Position numbers and translations under genes: made by a program
The notes under the pieces: model-generated
Databases searched by the model: none
Seen by the model: the letters and a program-made list of their open reading frames with translations, nothing else
Told to the model about the DNA's origin: nothing
Origin: Actibacterium ureilyticum
GTDB taxonomy: Bacteria; Pseudomonadota; Alphaproteobacteria; Rhodobacterales; Rhodobacteraceae
Direction of reading: 5' to 3'
Length of the DNA: 64,000 nt
Assembly: GCF_002285435.1 (NCBI RefSeq)
Contig: NZ_NSBT01000020.1
Location: 1-64,000 of the forward strand
Part shown: positions 26,348 to 34,606 of the stretch, in pieces
Position numbering within the stretch: the first letter of the stretch is position 1
Layout: each line of letters begins with the position of its first letter

Positions 26348-26635
26348 TCAGGCTACTGTTGCCGCTTCCTTTTTCATCCGGTCTCTGACCAGATTCCCAA
26401 TCTGTCTGTTAACATTCTGAAGATGCAGGCGCGATCGAATTTGTGCGAAGTCAAAGTCCTGAAGTAACGCTACAAACGCGCAGTTTACAAAGGAAGAGGT
26501 TACGTTCGGGATGCCGCTGAAGTCTACGACGACAGAGTCGGTGCCATGAAGCGCTGACAAAACATGCTTGTGGACCACCATACCGTCATAGTTGGTGTCG
26601 CAAGAGCTGACCAAATCTTTAACCACAACTACCAT
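26348..26635 (-). CDS. STAS-like (DUF4325) protein
   Basis: 95-aa protein with the STAS-like DUF4325 pattern: VVVVKDLVSSCDTNYDGMVV, HGTDSVVVDFSGIPNVTSSFV (the FSGI...S segment is the equivalent of the phospho-serine loop of anti-anti-sigma factors) and NCAFVALLQDF. DUF4325 proteins often pair with a histidine-kinase-type ATPase, as SpoIIAA pairs with SpoIIAB; here the ATG lies inside the last codons of the ATPase gene (7-base overlap). Probably a partner-switching regulator; the target is unknown. Low GC relative to neighbours. Confidence 0.7.
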   Translation of the reverse strand: MVVVVKDLVSSCDTNYDGMVVHKHVLSALHGTDSVVVDFSGIPNVTSSFVNCAFVALLQDFDFAQIRSRLHLQNVNRQIGNLVRDRMKKEAATVA

Positions 26636-27513
26636 TCGAAGCTTCCATCGTTGACTTCATCAAACTCTATACGATCCGTGCGGATCTCGAGTTCAACCAT
26701 AGTCCCGGGGCAAAATCCACTACCTTCACATAGTTTAACTTGGTGAGAATTTCCATTCTTTTCGAAACGAACTACACCGCTCCCAGAATGCACTCGTAGG
26801 TTTCCACCAAGGTTGTCGAGCACATTTTGACGCAAGTAATGTAGTCCGGCTCCTCTGTTTGTGGGCCTGCTTTTTGCAGAAAATCCTTCATCGAAAGATC
26901 TTAAGATCGCGTTGGCGTCGCTATCAATTGCTTCAACTGTCCTAACTGTTCGCGGTATCCCAGAACCAAAATCTGCCACGACGATCTCAAGTTTGTGTTC
27001 TTGCGGATACCATTGAGCAAATACGCTCCCGACATCATACTCGGTATGGTCTTGGATGTTGTTAAATAGTTCAGACATGCATGTACGAAACTCCGCTAAC
27101 TCCGTTTCTGGAACGCCAGAACTGGCCGAGAGCCAAGGGATTAACTGAAAACCGATCCAACCGTGTACTTCAGTATGTCTGATTTCCATCAGAGGCCTGG
27201 TAGTGGGTCTTGGTTGAGAACTGTCTAAAAGCCGGCGACCGCAGTGCTGCTCGAAGAACAACGAGTCATCCATGTATGCTATCGGATCGCGGCTTGGATC
27301 TAGGCCGCAGTAGGTCACTCTGCAACCATTGCGTCTCAGATAGCGGGTAAGATTGCTAAGAAAAACAACGCCGGATGGCCTCGCAAACTGCAGCTGACTA
27401 AAGTCGAATTGAACATGATTAGGTATTCGTTCAAGTCTTCCAAACTCTCGCTGCACCTGGGGAAAGAGTTCGGGTGCTCTGAACTGGCGCGGCAGAATAA
27501 CCCTACAAACCAT
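26629..27513 (-). CDS. HATPase_c protein with N-terminal STAS-like half
   Basis: 294-aa protein. Residues about 30-75 (VQFDFSQLQFARPSGVVFLSNLTRYL split around FARPSG) resemble a STAS strand-helix. Residues about 140-290 are a GHKL ATPase: N-box MSELFNNIQDHTEYD, G1-box ADFGSGIP, and G2 GAGLHYLRQNV. There is no HisKA domain or phospho-acceptor histidine, so it is a stand-alone kinase-type ATPase like SpoIIAB/RsbW. Upstream GGAAG at good spacing. Overlaps the DUF4325 gene and is foreign in composition. Confidence 0.7.
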   Translation of the reverse strand: MVCRVILPRQFRAPELFPQVQREFGRLERIPNHVQFDFSQLQFARPSGVVFLSNLTRYLRRNGCRVTYCGLDPSRDPIAYMDDSLFFEQHCGRRLLDSSQPRPTTRPLMEIRHTEVHGWIGFQLIPWLSASSGVPETELAEFRTCMSELFNNIQDHTEYDVGSVFAQWYPQEHKLEIVVADFGSGIPRTVRTVEAIDSDANAILRSFDEGFSAKSRPTNRGAGLHYLRQNVLDNLGGNLRVHSGSGVVRFEKNGNSHQVKLCEGSGFCPGTMVELEIRTDRIEFDEVNDGSFEW

Positions 27514-27564
27514 GATGTCGTTCTTCCAAAGGTGGTCGGCACTCCACCATAGGGAGAAATGACC

Positions 27565-28857
27565 CTAAACCACAACCTCCATTGCCTCCTGCTCCCCGAC
27601 CCCGAACACACGCTTATAACGGGCGACTTCGTCCGCCGGGCCCATCGCCTTGTTCGGGTTGTCCGAAAGCTTCACCGTGGGTTGGCCGTCGGCGCTGATG
27701 GCTTTGCAGACCAGTGAGAACGGCGCCAGGGCGTCGTCGGGGACCAGGCCGCGGAAGTCGTTGGTCAGCAATGTGCCCCAGCCGAAGCTGGGTTTCACGC
27801 GGCCGGCGAATTGGGTGTAAAGCTCGATGATCTTCTGCTCGTCCAGCCCGTCGGAAAAGATCACCAGCTTCTCGCGCGGGTCCTCGCCGCGGGATGTCCA
27901 CCAGTCGATGGCGGTTTCGGCCCCGGCGGCGGGGTCGCCGCTGTCGATGCGAATCCCCGTCCATTTCGTCAGCCAGTCGGGCGCGCGGTTCAGGAACCCC
28001 TTGGTGCCATAGGTGTCGGGCAGGATTATGCGCAGGTTGCCGGAATGCTCGTCATGCCAGTCCGACAGCACGTCATAGGGGGCGCGGGCCAGTTCGGTGT
28101 CGTCGCGGGCCAGCGCGGCATAGACCATGGGCAGTTCGTGGGCGTTGGTCCCGATCGCCTCGAGGTCGCGGCTCTTGGCGATCCGGCAGTTCGAGGTGCC
28201 GACAAAGGACCGGCCCAGCCCCTCGGTCATGGCCTGAACGCACCAGTCCTGCCACAGAAAGGAATGGCGCCGGCGGGTGCCGAAATCGGCAATGCGCAGA
28301 TCGGGATAGGCGCGCAGGCGTTCGACCTTTTCCCACAGCTTGGTCATGGCGCGGGCATAAAGCACCTGAAGCTCGAACTTGCCCATCGGGCCCATGACGG
28401 CGCGGCTTCGCAGCTCCATCAGCACGGCCAGCGCCGGGATCTCCCACAGCATGACCTCGGGCCATTTGCCTTCGAAGGTCAGCTCGTACTGGCCGTCGCG
28501 TTTTTCCAGGTGGTAGGGCGGCAGTTGCAGGGATTCGAACCACTCCATGAAATCGGACCGGAACATCTGCCGCTTGCCGTAAAAGGTGTTGCCGCGCAGC
28601 CAGGTGCTTTCGCCACGGGTCAGGCGCAGGGTGCGGATATGGTCCAGCTGCTCGCGCAGCTCGCCCTGGTCGATCAGGTCGGCCAAGCGGATGGATTTGG
28701 TCCGGTTGATCAGGCTGAAGGTGACGTTTGTGTCGGCGCGGTTGCGGAAAACAGACTGACACATCAACAACTTATAGAAATCCGTGTCGATCAGCGACCG
28801 CACGATCGGGTCGATTTTCCATTTGTGATTGTAAACGCGTGTCGCGATGTCGACCAT
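27565..28857 (-). CDS. pncB: Nicotinate phosphoribosyltransferase
   Basis: NAD salvage: nicotinate plus PRPP (with ATP hydrolysis) to nicotinate mononucleotide. The 430-aa protein shows [14 protein letters not shown] at the start, the PRPP/nicotinate site in [14 protein letters not shown], the phosphorylated-histidine region GTNAHELPM, and [22 protein letters not shown] and [11 protein letters not shown], all typical. Start ATG 28857 has GGAGGGG upstream; the frame is open 31 codons more. Divergent from an unknown gene at 29012. Confidence 0.96.
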   Translation of the reverse strand: MVDIATRVYNHKWKIDPIVRSLIDTDFYKLLMCQSVFRNRADTNVTFSLINRTKSIRLADLIDQGELREQLDHIRTLRLTRGESTWLRGNTFYGKRQMFRSDFMEWFESLQLPPYHLEKRDGQYELTFEGKWPEVMLWEIPALAVLMELRSRAVMGPMGKFELQVLYARAMTKLWEKVERLRAYPDLRIADFGTRRRHSFLWQDWCVQAMTEGLGRSFVGTSNCRIAKSRDLEAIGTNAHELPMVYAALARDDTELARAPYDVLSDWHDEHSGNLRIILPDTYGTKGFLNRAPDWLTKWTGIRIDSGDPAAGAETAIDWWTSRGEDPREKLVIFSDGLDEQKIIELYTQFAGRVKPSFGWGTLLTNDFRGLVPDDALAPFSLVCKAISADGQPTVKLSDNPNKAMGPADEVARYKRVFGVGEQEAMEVVV

Positions 28858-29011
28858 GATCCCCTCCGCAGCGGTTGCCCCGGTTAGACCAAGCGGTGCC
28901 GAGCTTGGCAAGAGTGTGGCGCTGCCCAGATCGATGCATGGTTTTGCCACAGAGAGTCCTCATTTCGATTCTAGTTCAGAAACAATGGGAAGTACGGAAT
29001 GGGTTTGTGCG

Positions 29012-29530
29012 ATGTCTTTGAAATATGATTTCGATATGTTCGCGCTGGGCGGTGAGGGTGGCAAAGACAGTGCCACCACACAGGGGGTTCTGAACGACGT
29101 GGGCGTGGCCCACACCAATGCCGGAAACAAGATCGCCTTGTTCCGGAACCGGGAAACGGCAGAGGCGCTGGCCGGTGCGTCCGAGAAGGTGCGGCAGTAT
29201 TTTCTGGATTCGGGCTTTGGCCTGACGACTTTTGCCAGCGGCGCGCCCGATGGGTTCTATCCCGAAACCGACGAGGATGCCCGCCTTTACGTGATCAATG
29301 CGCTGACGGTGAACCTGGGCAGTCATGACCTGAGCGGCGAGGATTTCGGCGCTTTCGACATGAACGATTTCCTGGAACATATCGATACGGCCGAGCCGAT
29401 GACCTGGGAGCCGCCGCAGGGTGTGGCCGCGCTCGCGGCCTGGGGATTGACCCGGTTGACCGCCCCGCTGCGCCGTCTGATGCCCATCGCGGCGCTGGGT
29501 CTTGTGGTGTTCGCGGTCTATCAGATCTGA
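29012..29530 (+). CDS. Unknown protein with C-terminal membrane anchor
   Basis: 172-aa protein I do not recognise. It begins hydrophilic and soluble (MSLKYDFDMFALGGEGGKD, later FYPETDEDARLYVINALTV), is acidic in the middle (SGEDFGAFDMNDFLEHI), and ends in a basic linker and a hydrophobic helix (MPIAALGLVVFAVYQI). This is the shape of a tail-anchored inner-membrane protein. Start is uncertain: ATG 28985 is in frame nine codons upstream and neither has a clear ribosome site. Divergent from pncB and upstream of leuD. Confidence 0.6.
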   Translation: MSLKYDFDMFALGGEGGKDSATTQGVLNDVGVAHTNAGNKIALFRNRETAEALAGASEKVRQYFLDSGFGLTTFASGAPDGFYPETDEDARLYVINALTVNLGSHDLSGEDFGAFDMNDFLEHIDTAEPMTWEPPQGVAALAAWGLTRLTAPLRRLMPIAALGLVVFAVYQI

Positions 29531-29613
29531 GGTCCGGTGGCCGAAATCCACCGCAGAAGGCTTGTTTCCAACGGCGGGGCGTGATTAATGCCCTTGTCTG
29601 AAAGGAGACTGGC

Positions 29614-30219
29614 ATGGACAAGTTCACAAAAATCACCGGTGTGGCGGCGCCGCTGCCGCTGATCAATGTCGACACCGACATGATCATTCCCAAACAGTTT
29701 CTGAAAACGATCAAGCGCTCGGGTCTGGGTGTGAACCTGTTCGACGAGATGCGCTATGACTCCGACGGTAAAGAGATCCCCGATTTCGTCCTGAACCAGC
29801 CGGCCTATCGCGCGGCCGAGATCCTGGTCGCGGGCGACAATTTCGGTTGCGGGTCCAGCCGCGAGCACGCCCCCTGGGCGATCAAGGATTTCGGGATTCG
29901 CTGCGTGATCGCGCCCAGCTTTGCCGACATCTTCTTCAACAACTGTTTCAAGAACGGCATCCTGCCGATCGTGCTGCCGCAAGAGCAGGTCGATATCCTG
30001 ATGAAGGACGCGGAAAAGGGCCAGAACGCCCGTATGACCGTGGACCTTGAGGATCAGTCGATCACCACATCGGATGGCGAGGTCTTCAGCTTCGAGGTCG
30101 ATCCGTTCAGAAAGCACTGCCTTTTGAACGGGTTGGACGATATCGGCCTGACCCTGGAAAAGGCCGCTGCCATCGACTCGTTCGAGAATGAGGCAAGCGC
30201 CGCACGCCCGTGGGTGTAA
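29614..30219 (+). CDS. leuD: 3-isopropylmalate dehydratase small subunit
   Basis: Swivel subunit of the LeuCD [4Fe-4S] isomerase of leucine synthesis (2- to 3-isopropylmalate). The 201-aa protein carries [16 protein letters not shown], the substrate-binding [17 protein letters not shown], and the flexible loop region, as in all LeuD. GAAAGGAGA lies just upstream of ATG 29614. leuC and leuB are not in this window in the usual place; in many Rhodobacteraceae leuC precedes leuD. Confidence 0.96.
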   Translation: MDKFTKITGVAAPLPLINVDTDMIIPKQFLKTIKRSGLGVNLFDEMRYDSDGKEIPDFVLNQPAYRAAEILVAGDNFGCGSSREHAPWAIKDFGIRCVIAPSFADIFFNNCFKNGILPIVLPQEQVDILMKDAEKGQNARMTVDLEDQSITTSDGEVFSFEVDPFRKHCLLNGLDDIGLTLEKAAAIDSFENEASAARPWV

Positions 30220-30243
30220 TTGTTTCCAAATCCACAACATGTT

Positions 30244-30271
30244 GGGCTGCCCCATAGGGCAGCCCTTTTTT
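30244..30271 (+). terminator. Rho-independent terminator after leuD
   Basis: Perfect 9-bp stem GGGCTGCCC (30244-30252) / GGGCAGCCC (30257-30265), tight 4-base loop, then six Ts (30266-30271). A textbook terminator 25 bases after the leuD stop. Confidence 0.93.
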
Positions 30272-30473
30272 GATCGTCTAATGATGCATTGTCGCGACAG
30301 TTTTTCCACGAAAATGCCCCAATGGAGGCGTTTGTTTTACCTTGCGTCTTGCCGGATTTTGGCTTCACGGGCAAAGGTTACTCAAAAATGGCAGCTTGCC
30401 AAAAAGAGCAGGTACCCGGTGGGACGAGGGCACGGTTGTTTACCGTGTTCGACCAGTTGGGAGATTGAGGGCA

Positions 30474-31310
30474 GTGATCGCTCAGGTGATAGGCGCATTC
30501 GTGCGCGCGGTGTTGGTGGTGTTGCTGGTTGCAACGCCGTCTTTGCTGTTGCCGGGCGTTTCAGCTGACTCGACGCAGATCGTCGCTCTTGTCGCGATCT
30601 TTGCCGCGGCGCTGACCATTTTCGAATATTCCGCGACCTATCCCGGCCTGGTCGAATTCCGCGATGCGCCGCCCTTCAACCGGATCCGGTTCGGGGCGAT
30701 GTTCATCACCGTGTTCCTGCTGACGATCATCACCCGTGGCCAGAGCGAGCTGAGCGCGACCGCATTGTTCATCCAGACCGTCGGCGCGATCCTGGGCGAG
30801 GCGATCGATTTCCCCTATAGCCCGGTGCGTCTGGTCGTCCTGATGCTGTCGGACCAGACGACCATGCAACAGGTCGTCATGGTGCGTACCGCTGCGGGCA
30901 TGAGCTATTTCATCTCGTTGCTGTCGCTTGCGATCTTTGCGGTGCATATCCGGGTCAATCACTGGCCGGTGCGCAACGGGTCGTTCAATGTCTGGGTCAA
31001 CCTGCCCACATTCGATCCCACCGCTGGCGGCGACGTGGTCGACCGGCTGTCGCGGGATGCACGGTTGAACGTGGCGCTGGGGTTCCTGCTGCCGTTCCTC
31101 ATCCCCGCCGTCGTCCGCGCCGCGACCGTCGTGTTCGAACCGGTCACACTGAACAATCCGCAAACCATGATCTGGACGGTGACGGCATGGGCGCTTCTTC
31201 CGGCAAGTCTTTTCATGCGCGGGATCGCGATTGCCCGGATCGCCGACATGATCCGCGAGCAACGCCGCCGCGCCGCACCACAACACGAATCGGATCTGCT
31301 GCCAGCCTGA
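30474..31310 (+). CDS. Conserved membrane protein, function unknown
   Basis: 278-aa integral membrane protein with about six hydrophobic segments (AVLVVLLVATPSLLLPGV, IVALVAIFAAALTIF, MFITVFLLTII, YFISLLSLAIFAVHI, VALGFLLPFLIPAVVRAATVV and IWTVTAWALLPASLFM). The FRDAPPFNRIRFG motif after the second segment recurs in roseobacter homologues as I recall them. Start is uncertain: GTG 30474 begins the predicted first helix, whereas an in-frame ATG at 30342 would add a 44-aa basic leader; GGAG lies about ten bases before the GTG. The 3' end overlaps the following gene's open frame. Confidence 0.6.
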   Translation: MIAQVIGAFVRAVLVVLLVATPSLLLPGVSADSTQIVALVAIFAAALTIFEYSATYPGLVEFRDAPPFNRIRFGAMFITVFLLTIITRGQSELSATALFIQTVGAILGEAIDFPYSPVRLVVLMLSDQTTMQQVVMVRTAAGMSYFISLLSLAIFAVHIRVNHWPVRNGSFNVWVNLPTFDPTAGGDVVDRLSRDARLNVALGFLLPFLIPAVVRAATVVFEPVTLNNPQTMIWTVTAWALLPASLFMRGIAIARIADMIREQRRRAAPQHESDLLPA

Positions 31311-32365
31311 TCCTGACCGTTTGCGCCGCCACGGCGGCACAGGCCGACACGTTGCGGGTTGCGACCTTTAACTCCGAATTGTCCCGCAAGGGGCCGGGTG
31401 TGCTGTTGCGCGATATCCGCAAGGGCGACGATCCCCAGATCCTGGCGGTGGTCGATGTGATCGCCGGCGCGCGGCCCGATATTCTGGCGCTGCAGGGTGT
31501 CGATTGGGATCACGACCGCGCGGCGCTCAAGGCGCTGGCGGGCGCCTTGGCCGAGGCGGGGCTGAGCTATCCGCATCTGTTGGCGCTGCGTCCCAACAGC
31601 GGGATGCGCACGGGTCTGGATCACGACGGCGACGGCCGGACCGATGGCTGGCGCGACGCCCAGGGGTTCGGGCGGTTCCCGGGGGCTGAGGGGATGGCGA
31701 TCCTGTCGCGCCACCCGATCGACCGCGACGGGGTTCAGGATTTCAGCGACCTGTTGTGGGCGGATCTGCCGGGCGCGGTGTTGCCGGAACGCGATGGCGC
31801 GCTTTTCCCGTCCCAGGCGGTTTACGCGATCCAGCGGCTGTCATCGGTTGGGCATTGGGCGGTGCCGGTCCGGGTCGGCGACACGCGCCTGACGGTGATG
31901 ACCTTTCACGCCACGCCGCCGGTCTTTGATGGTCCCGAGGATCGCAACGGCCTGCGCAATGCCGCCGAAATCGGGTTGTGGTCGCTGTTTCTGGACGGGG
32001 CGATTCCGGGGGCGGATCCGCCCGACGGTGCCTTTGTCATCATGGGCGATGCCAATCTGGACCCGGTCGATGGCGACGGGCGCAAACCGGCGATCCGGGC
32101 GCTGCTGGCCGACCCCCGGTTGCAGGACCCGCGCCCCGAAAGCGCGGGTGGGCGCGCGCATGCCGATGCCGATCATCGCGGCCCGCCGGAACGCGACACG
32201 GTCGACTGGCCCGATGGTCAGCCCGGCAATCTGCGGGTGGACTATGTCCTGCCCTCGGCCGATCTGCGGGTGCTGGATGCCGGTGTGGTCTGGCCCGAGG
32301 GCGAGAGTGCGGCCAGCCATGCCTCGCGCCACCGGCTGGTCTGGGTCGATATCGCGCTGCCCTAA
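31187..32365 (+). CDS. Exported endonuclease/exonuclease/phosphatase family protein
   Basis: EEP-fold hydrolase. After a signal-like stretch (SLILTVCAATAAQA) the domain runs LRVATFNSEL, ILALQGVDWD (catalytic Glu position shows Gln), GMAILSRHPID, LTVMTFHATPP, VIMGDANLDPVDGDG and a final SRHRLVWVDI, near the catalytic Asp-His end. Substrate may be nucleic acid or a phosphoester. The start is odd: the only ATG in frame is 31187, deep in the upstream gene, giving a 36-aa non-hydrophobic leader; a CTG at 31307 would overlap the upstream TGA as CTGA, like an ATGA coupling. The listed coordinates use the ATG. Converges with the carbamoylase (4-base overlap). Confidence 0.7.
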   Translation: MGASSGKSFHARDRDCPDRRHDPRATPPRRTTTRIGSAASLILTVCAATAAQADTLRVATFNSELSRKGPGVLLRDIRKGDDPQILAVVDVIAGARPDILALQGVDWDHDRAALKALAGALAEAGLSYPHLLALRPNSGMRTGLDHDGDGRTDGWRDAQGFGRFPGAEGMAILSRHPIDRDGVQDFSDLLWADLPGAVLPERDGALFPSQAVYAIQRLSSVGHWAVPVRVGDTRLTVMTFHATPPVFDGPEDRNGLRNAAEIGLWSLFLDGAIPGADPPDGAFVIMGDANLDPVDGDGRKPAIRALLADPRLQDPRPESAGGRAHADADHRGPPERDTVDWPDGQPGNLRVDYVLPSADLRVLDAGVVWPEGESAASHASRHRLVWVDIALP

Positions 32366-33273
32366 CCCTTGGGCGCGGTGATCGGGGCATAGTCCTGCGG
32401 CTCGCGGTGCAGGGCGAAGTTGAAGATGTTGCGCCGAATCTCCTGACAGCGGTCCAGATCGACGGCGGCGGTGATCAGCTCGTCGCCATTGGTCGCGGCG
32501 CGGGCCACGACCTCGCCCGTGGGGGCGACGATGACGCTGCCGCCGATCAGTTCGCTGCCCTCTTCCATCCCGGCCTTGGCGACGGCGACGGCCCACAGAC
32601 CGTTCTGATAGCAGCCCGCCTGGATCGACAGCTCGTTATGGAAATATTGCAGGTGGTCATGTTCGGGCGCCGGGGGGTAATGCAGCGGCGTGTTATAGCC
32701 CAGCATCACCAGCTCGGCCCCGCCCAGCCCCAGAACACGCCAGGTTTCGGGCCAGCGCCGGTCGTTGCAGATGCACATGCCCAGCTTGCCGCCGCGATGA
32801 TCGAATACCGGAAAGCCCAGATCGCCCTTTTCGAAATAGCGTTTCTCCAGATGCTGGAACGGGCGCCAAGGTTCATCCTGGGAATGACCGGGCAGGTGGA
32901 TCTTGCGGTACTTGCCCACGATCTGGCCCGTGTCCGAGACGATGATCGCGGTGTTGAAATGCTGCCCCTCGGGCGTGCGTTCGGCGTAGCCCAGGTGAAA
33001 GCCGATCCTCAGCTCGCGCGCCAGGTCGAACAGCGGGGCGGTATCGGCATTGGGCATCTGGGATTCGAACCAGCGGTCGATTTCGGCCGCATCGGTCATG
33101 TACCAGCGGGGAAAGAACGTGGTCAGCGCCAGCTCCGGAAAGACGACCAGCGCCGCACCCCGGTTTTTCGCCTGGCGCATCAGAGCGCACATGCGCCCCA
33201 CGGCCGAGGCGCGCGGTTCGTCCCGCGCGATGGGGCCCAGTTGCGCGCCCGCGACGATGAATTGCCTGCTCAT
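32362..33273 (-). CDS. N-carbamoyl-D-amino-acid hydrolase (nitrilase superfamily)
   Basis: 303-aa C-N hydrolase of the Agrobacterium D-carbamoylase type, which turns an N-carbamoyl amino acid into the amino acid, CO2 and NH3. The triad is visible: Glu47 (VFPELAL), Lys124 (KYRKIHLPGH) and Cys169 (ICNDRRWPE). The signature HLEKRYFEKGDLGFPV and HNELSIQAGCYQNG also match the family. Length is normal. It is the last gene of the TRAP-dpaL operon, 13 bases behind dpaL, so its natural substrate is probably what the transporter brings in. Confidence 0.88.
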   Translation of the reverse strand: MSRQFIVAGAQLGPIARDEPRASAVGRMCALMRQAKNRGAALVVFPELALTTFFPRWYMTDAAEIDRWFESQMPNADTAPLFDLARELRIGFHLGYAERTPEGQHFNTAIIVSDTGQIVGKYRKIHLPGHSQDEPWRPFQHLEKRYFEKGDLGFPVFDHRGGKLGMCICNDRRWPETWRVLGLGGAELVMLGYNTPLHYPPAPEHDHLQYFHNELSIQAGCYQNGLWAVAVAKAGMEEGSELIGGSVIVAPTGEVVARAATNGDELITAAVDLDRCQEIRRNIFNFALHREPQDYAPITAPKG

Positions 33274-33286
33274 GCTTCTTGTCCTG

Positions 33287-34534
33287 TCATGTGTTGCTGG
33301 CGCGGACCTGAGCCGCCGTCATGCCGACCAGTTCGGTATAAAGGGCGGCATCGGTGTCGCCCTCGGTCCCGAACAGCAGGATCCGCGCGTCGGGGCCCAG
33401 ACCCAGCAGGGCGCACGCATCGGCATCCCGCATCAGCGCGGTGACCCCCGCCAGCCCCGCGACCGCCGATTCCCCGGCGACAATGGCGGGGTCCTGTCCG
33501 GTGGGGCGGGCCAGCCGCCGCATCGCGGCCACGGCGGATGCATCGCTGAGCGCGACAACCGCGTCGGCATGATCGCGCAGGATGGTCCAAGCCAGCTCCG
33601 ACACCTCGCCACAGGCCAGCCCGGCCATCAGCGTGTCCAGATCGCCTTCGACGGCCGTCGGGATGCCCGCCCGGAACGAGGCCAGATAACAGGCCGACTG
33701 GTCGGGATCGCACAGCACGATGGCTGGCCGCTTCGCACCCCAGCGGCGCACCGCCAGCGCCGTGACCGCCGCGGCCATGCCGCCGACGCCGGTCTGCAGA
33801 AAGATATGGGTGGGCGGCTGGTCGATCTGATCGAAAGCCTCGGCCGCCATCAGCTCATAGCCCTGCATCACGTCCTTGGGGATGTCCATATACCCCGCGT
33901 AGGAGGTGTCCGAGACCACGAACCATCCTTCGCGGTCGGCGGTTTCCTGTGCCGCGCGCACGCTGTCGTCATAGTTCCCGTCGCATCGCCGCACCTCGGC
34001 GCCAAAGGCGGCGATGGCCTCTTTGCGGCTGTCGGACACGGTGGCGTGGATGAAGATCACGCAGTTGCAGCCGAAGGTCTGCGCGCCCCAGGCGACGGAC
34101 CGGCCGTGATTGCCATCGGTCGCGCAACAGACGGTGATTTCTGCGGCCAGGTCGGGATGCGCCTTGCCCGTCACCTCGTCCATCGTGACGGGGCGGCCCA
34201 GTTCCCGGCTGAATTCGGCCTGCAGCAGCCGCGCCACCGCATAGGCGCCGCCAAGCGCCTTGAAACTGCCCATCCCGAACCGCCCGCCCTCGTCCTTGTA
34301 GCGCAGCGTGGCCAGGCCCAGTTCTGCCGCCAATGCGGGCAGGTCATGCAACGGTGTGGGGGCATAGCCCGGCCAGCCCGAGATCGTGCCGCTGGCCAGT
34401 GCCAGGTTGGCGTCGTTCAGGATCGCATCCTGCGCGCCCGTCCACGGGTTGGTTTTCGCGGCCCTCGGGTTTGGGCAAAGCGCGTAATTGTCCGTCGAAT
34501 CTGTGCCCGATGCGCGGATGATCTGGCTGGTCAT
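33287..34534 (-). CDS. dpaL: Diaminopropionate ammonia-lyase
   Basis: PLP enzyme converting 2,3-diaminopropionate (both enantiomers) to pyruvate and two ammonia. The 415-aa protein has the fold-type II lysine in GSFKALGG (Lys92), TDGNHGRSVAW, the ammonia-lyase glycine-rich loop GVGGMAAAVTA, and a conserved DNYALCPNPRAA start (N-terminus NYALCPNP) typical of DpaL (E. coli YgeX). Cytoplasmic. It follows dctP by 72 bases with a strong hairpin in between and precedes the carbamoylase. Confidence 0.9.
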   Translation of the reverse strand: MTSQIIRASGTDSTDNYALCPNPRAAKTNPWTGAQDAILNDANLALASGTISGWPGYAPTPLHDLPALAAELGLATLRYKDEGGRFGMGSFKALGGAYAVARLLQAEFSRELGRPVTMDEVTGKAHPDLAAEITVCCATDGNHGRSVAWGAQTFGCNCVIFIHATVSDSRKEAIAAFGAEVRRCDGNYDDSVRAAQETADREGWFVVSDTSYAGYMDIPKDVMQGYELMAAEAFDQIDQPPTHIFLQTGVGGMAAAVTALAVRRWGAKRPAIVLCDPDQSACYLASFRAGIPTAVEGDLDTLMAGLACGEVSELAWTILRDHADAVVALSDASAVAAMRRLARPTGQDPAIVAGESAVAGLAGVTALMRDADACALLGLGPDARILLFGTEGDTDAALYTELVGMTAAQVRASNT

Positions 34535-34570
34535 TGTGTCCTCGAAAGTGATGCCCCGTTCAGGGGCGTT

Positions 34571-34599
34571 GGCCCGGACACGACGAACGCGTCCGGGCC
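34571..34599 (-). repeat. Hairpin between dctP and dpaL
   Basis: Perfect 9-bp inverted repeat GGCCCGGAC (34571-34579) / GTCCGGGCC (34591-34599) with an 11-base loop in the gap after the binding-protein gene. No T-tract on the minus strand. Such hairpins behind solute-binding-protein genes often stabilise the upstream mRNA or reduce downstream expression. Confidence 0.65.
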
Positions 34600-34606
34600 T
34601 TTGATA

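Larger units (their letters stand above)
26290..27560. other. Low-GC islet carrying a two-gene ATPase/DUF4325 module
   Basis: Between the PNPOx-like gene and pncB the base composition falls sharply and codon use changes (AT-ending codons such as AAT, TTT, ATA, rare in the flanks). Only the two overlapping minus-strand genes lie inside. I see no integrase, terminal repeats or tRNA at its edges. Read as an acquired cassette. Confidence 0.6.

Noticed and set aside
26290-27560. Prophage or integron around the low-GC islet
   Set aside because: No integrase, att-like repeats, tRNA or phage structural gene is visible; only the two-gene cassette.
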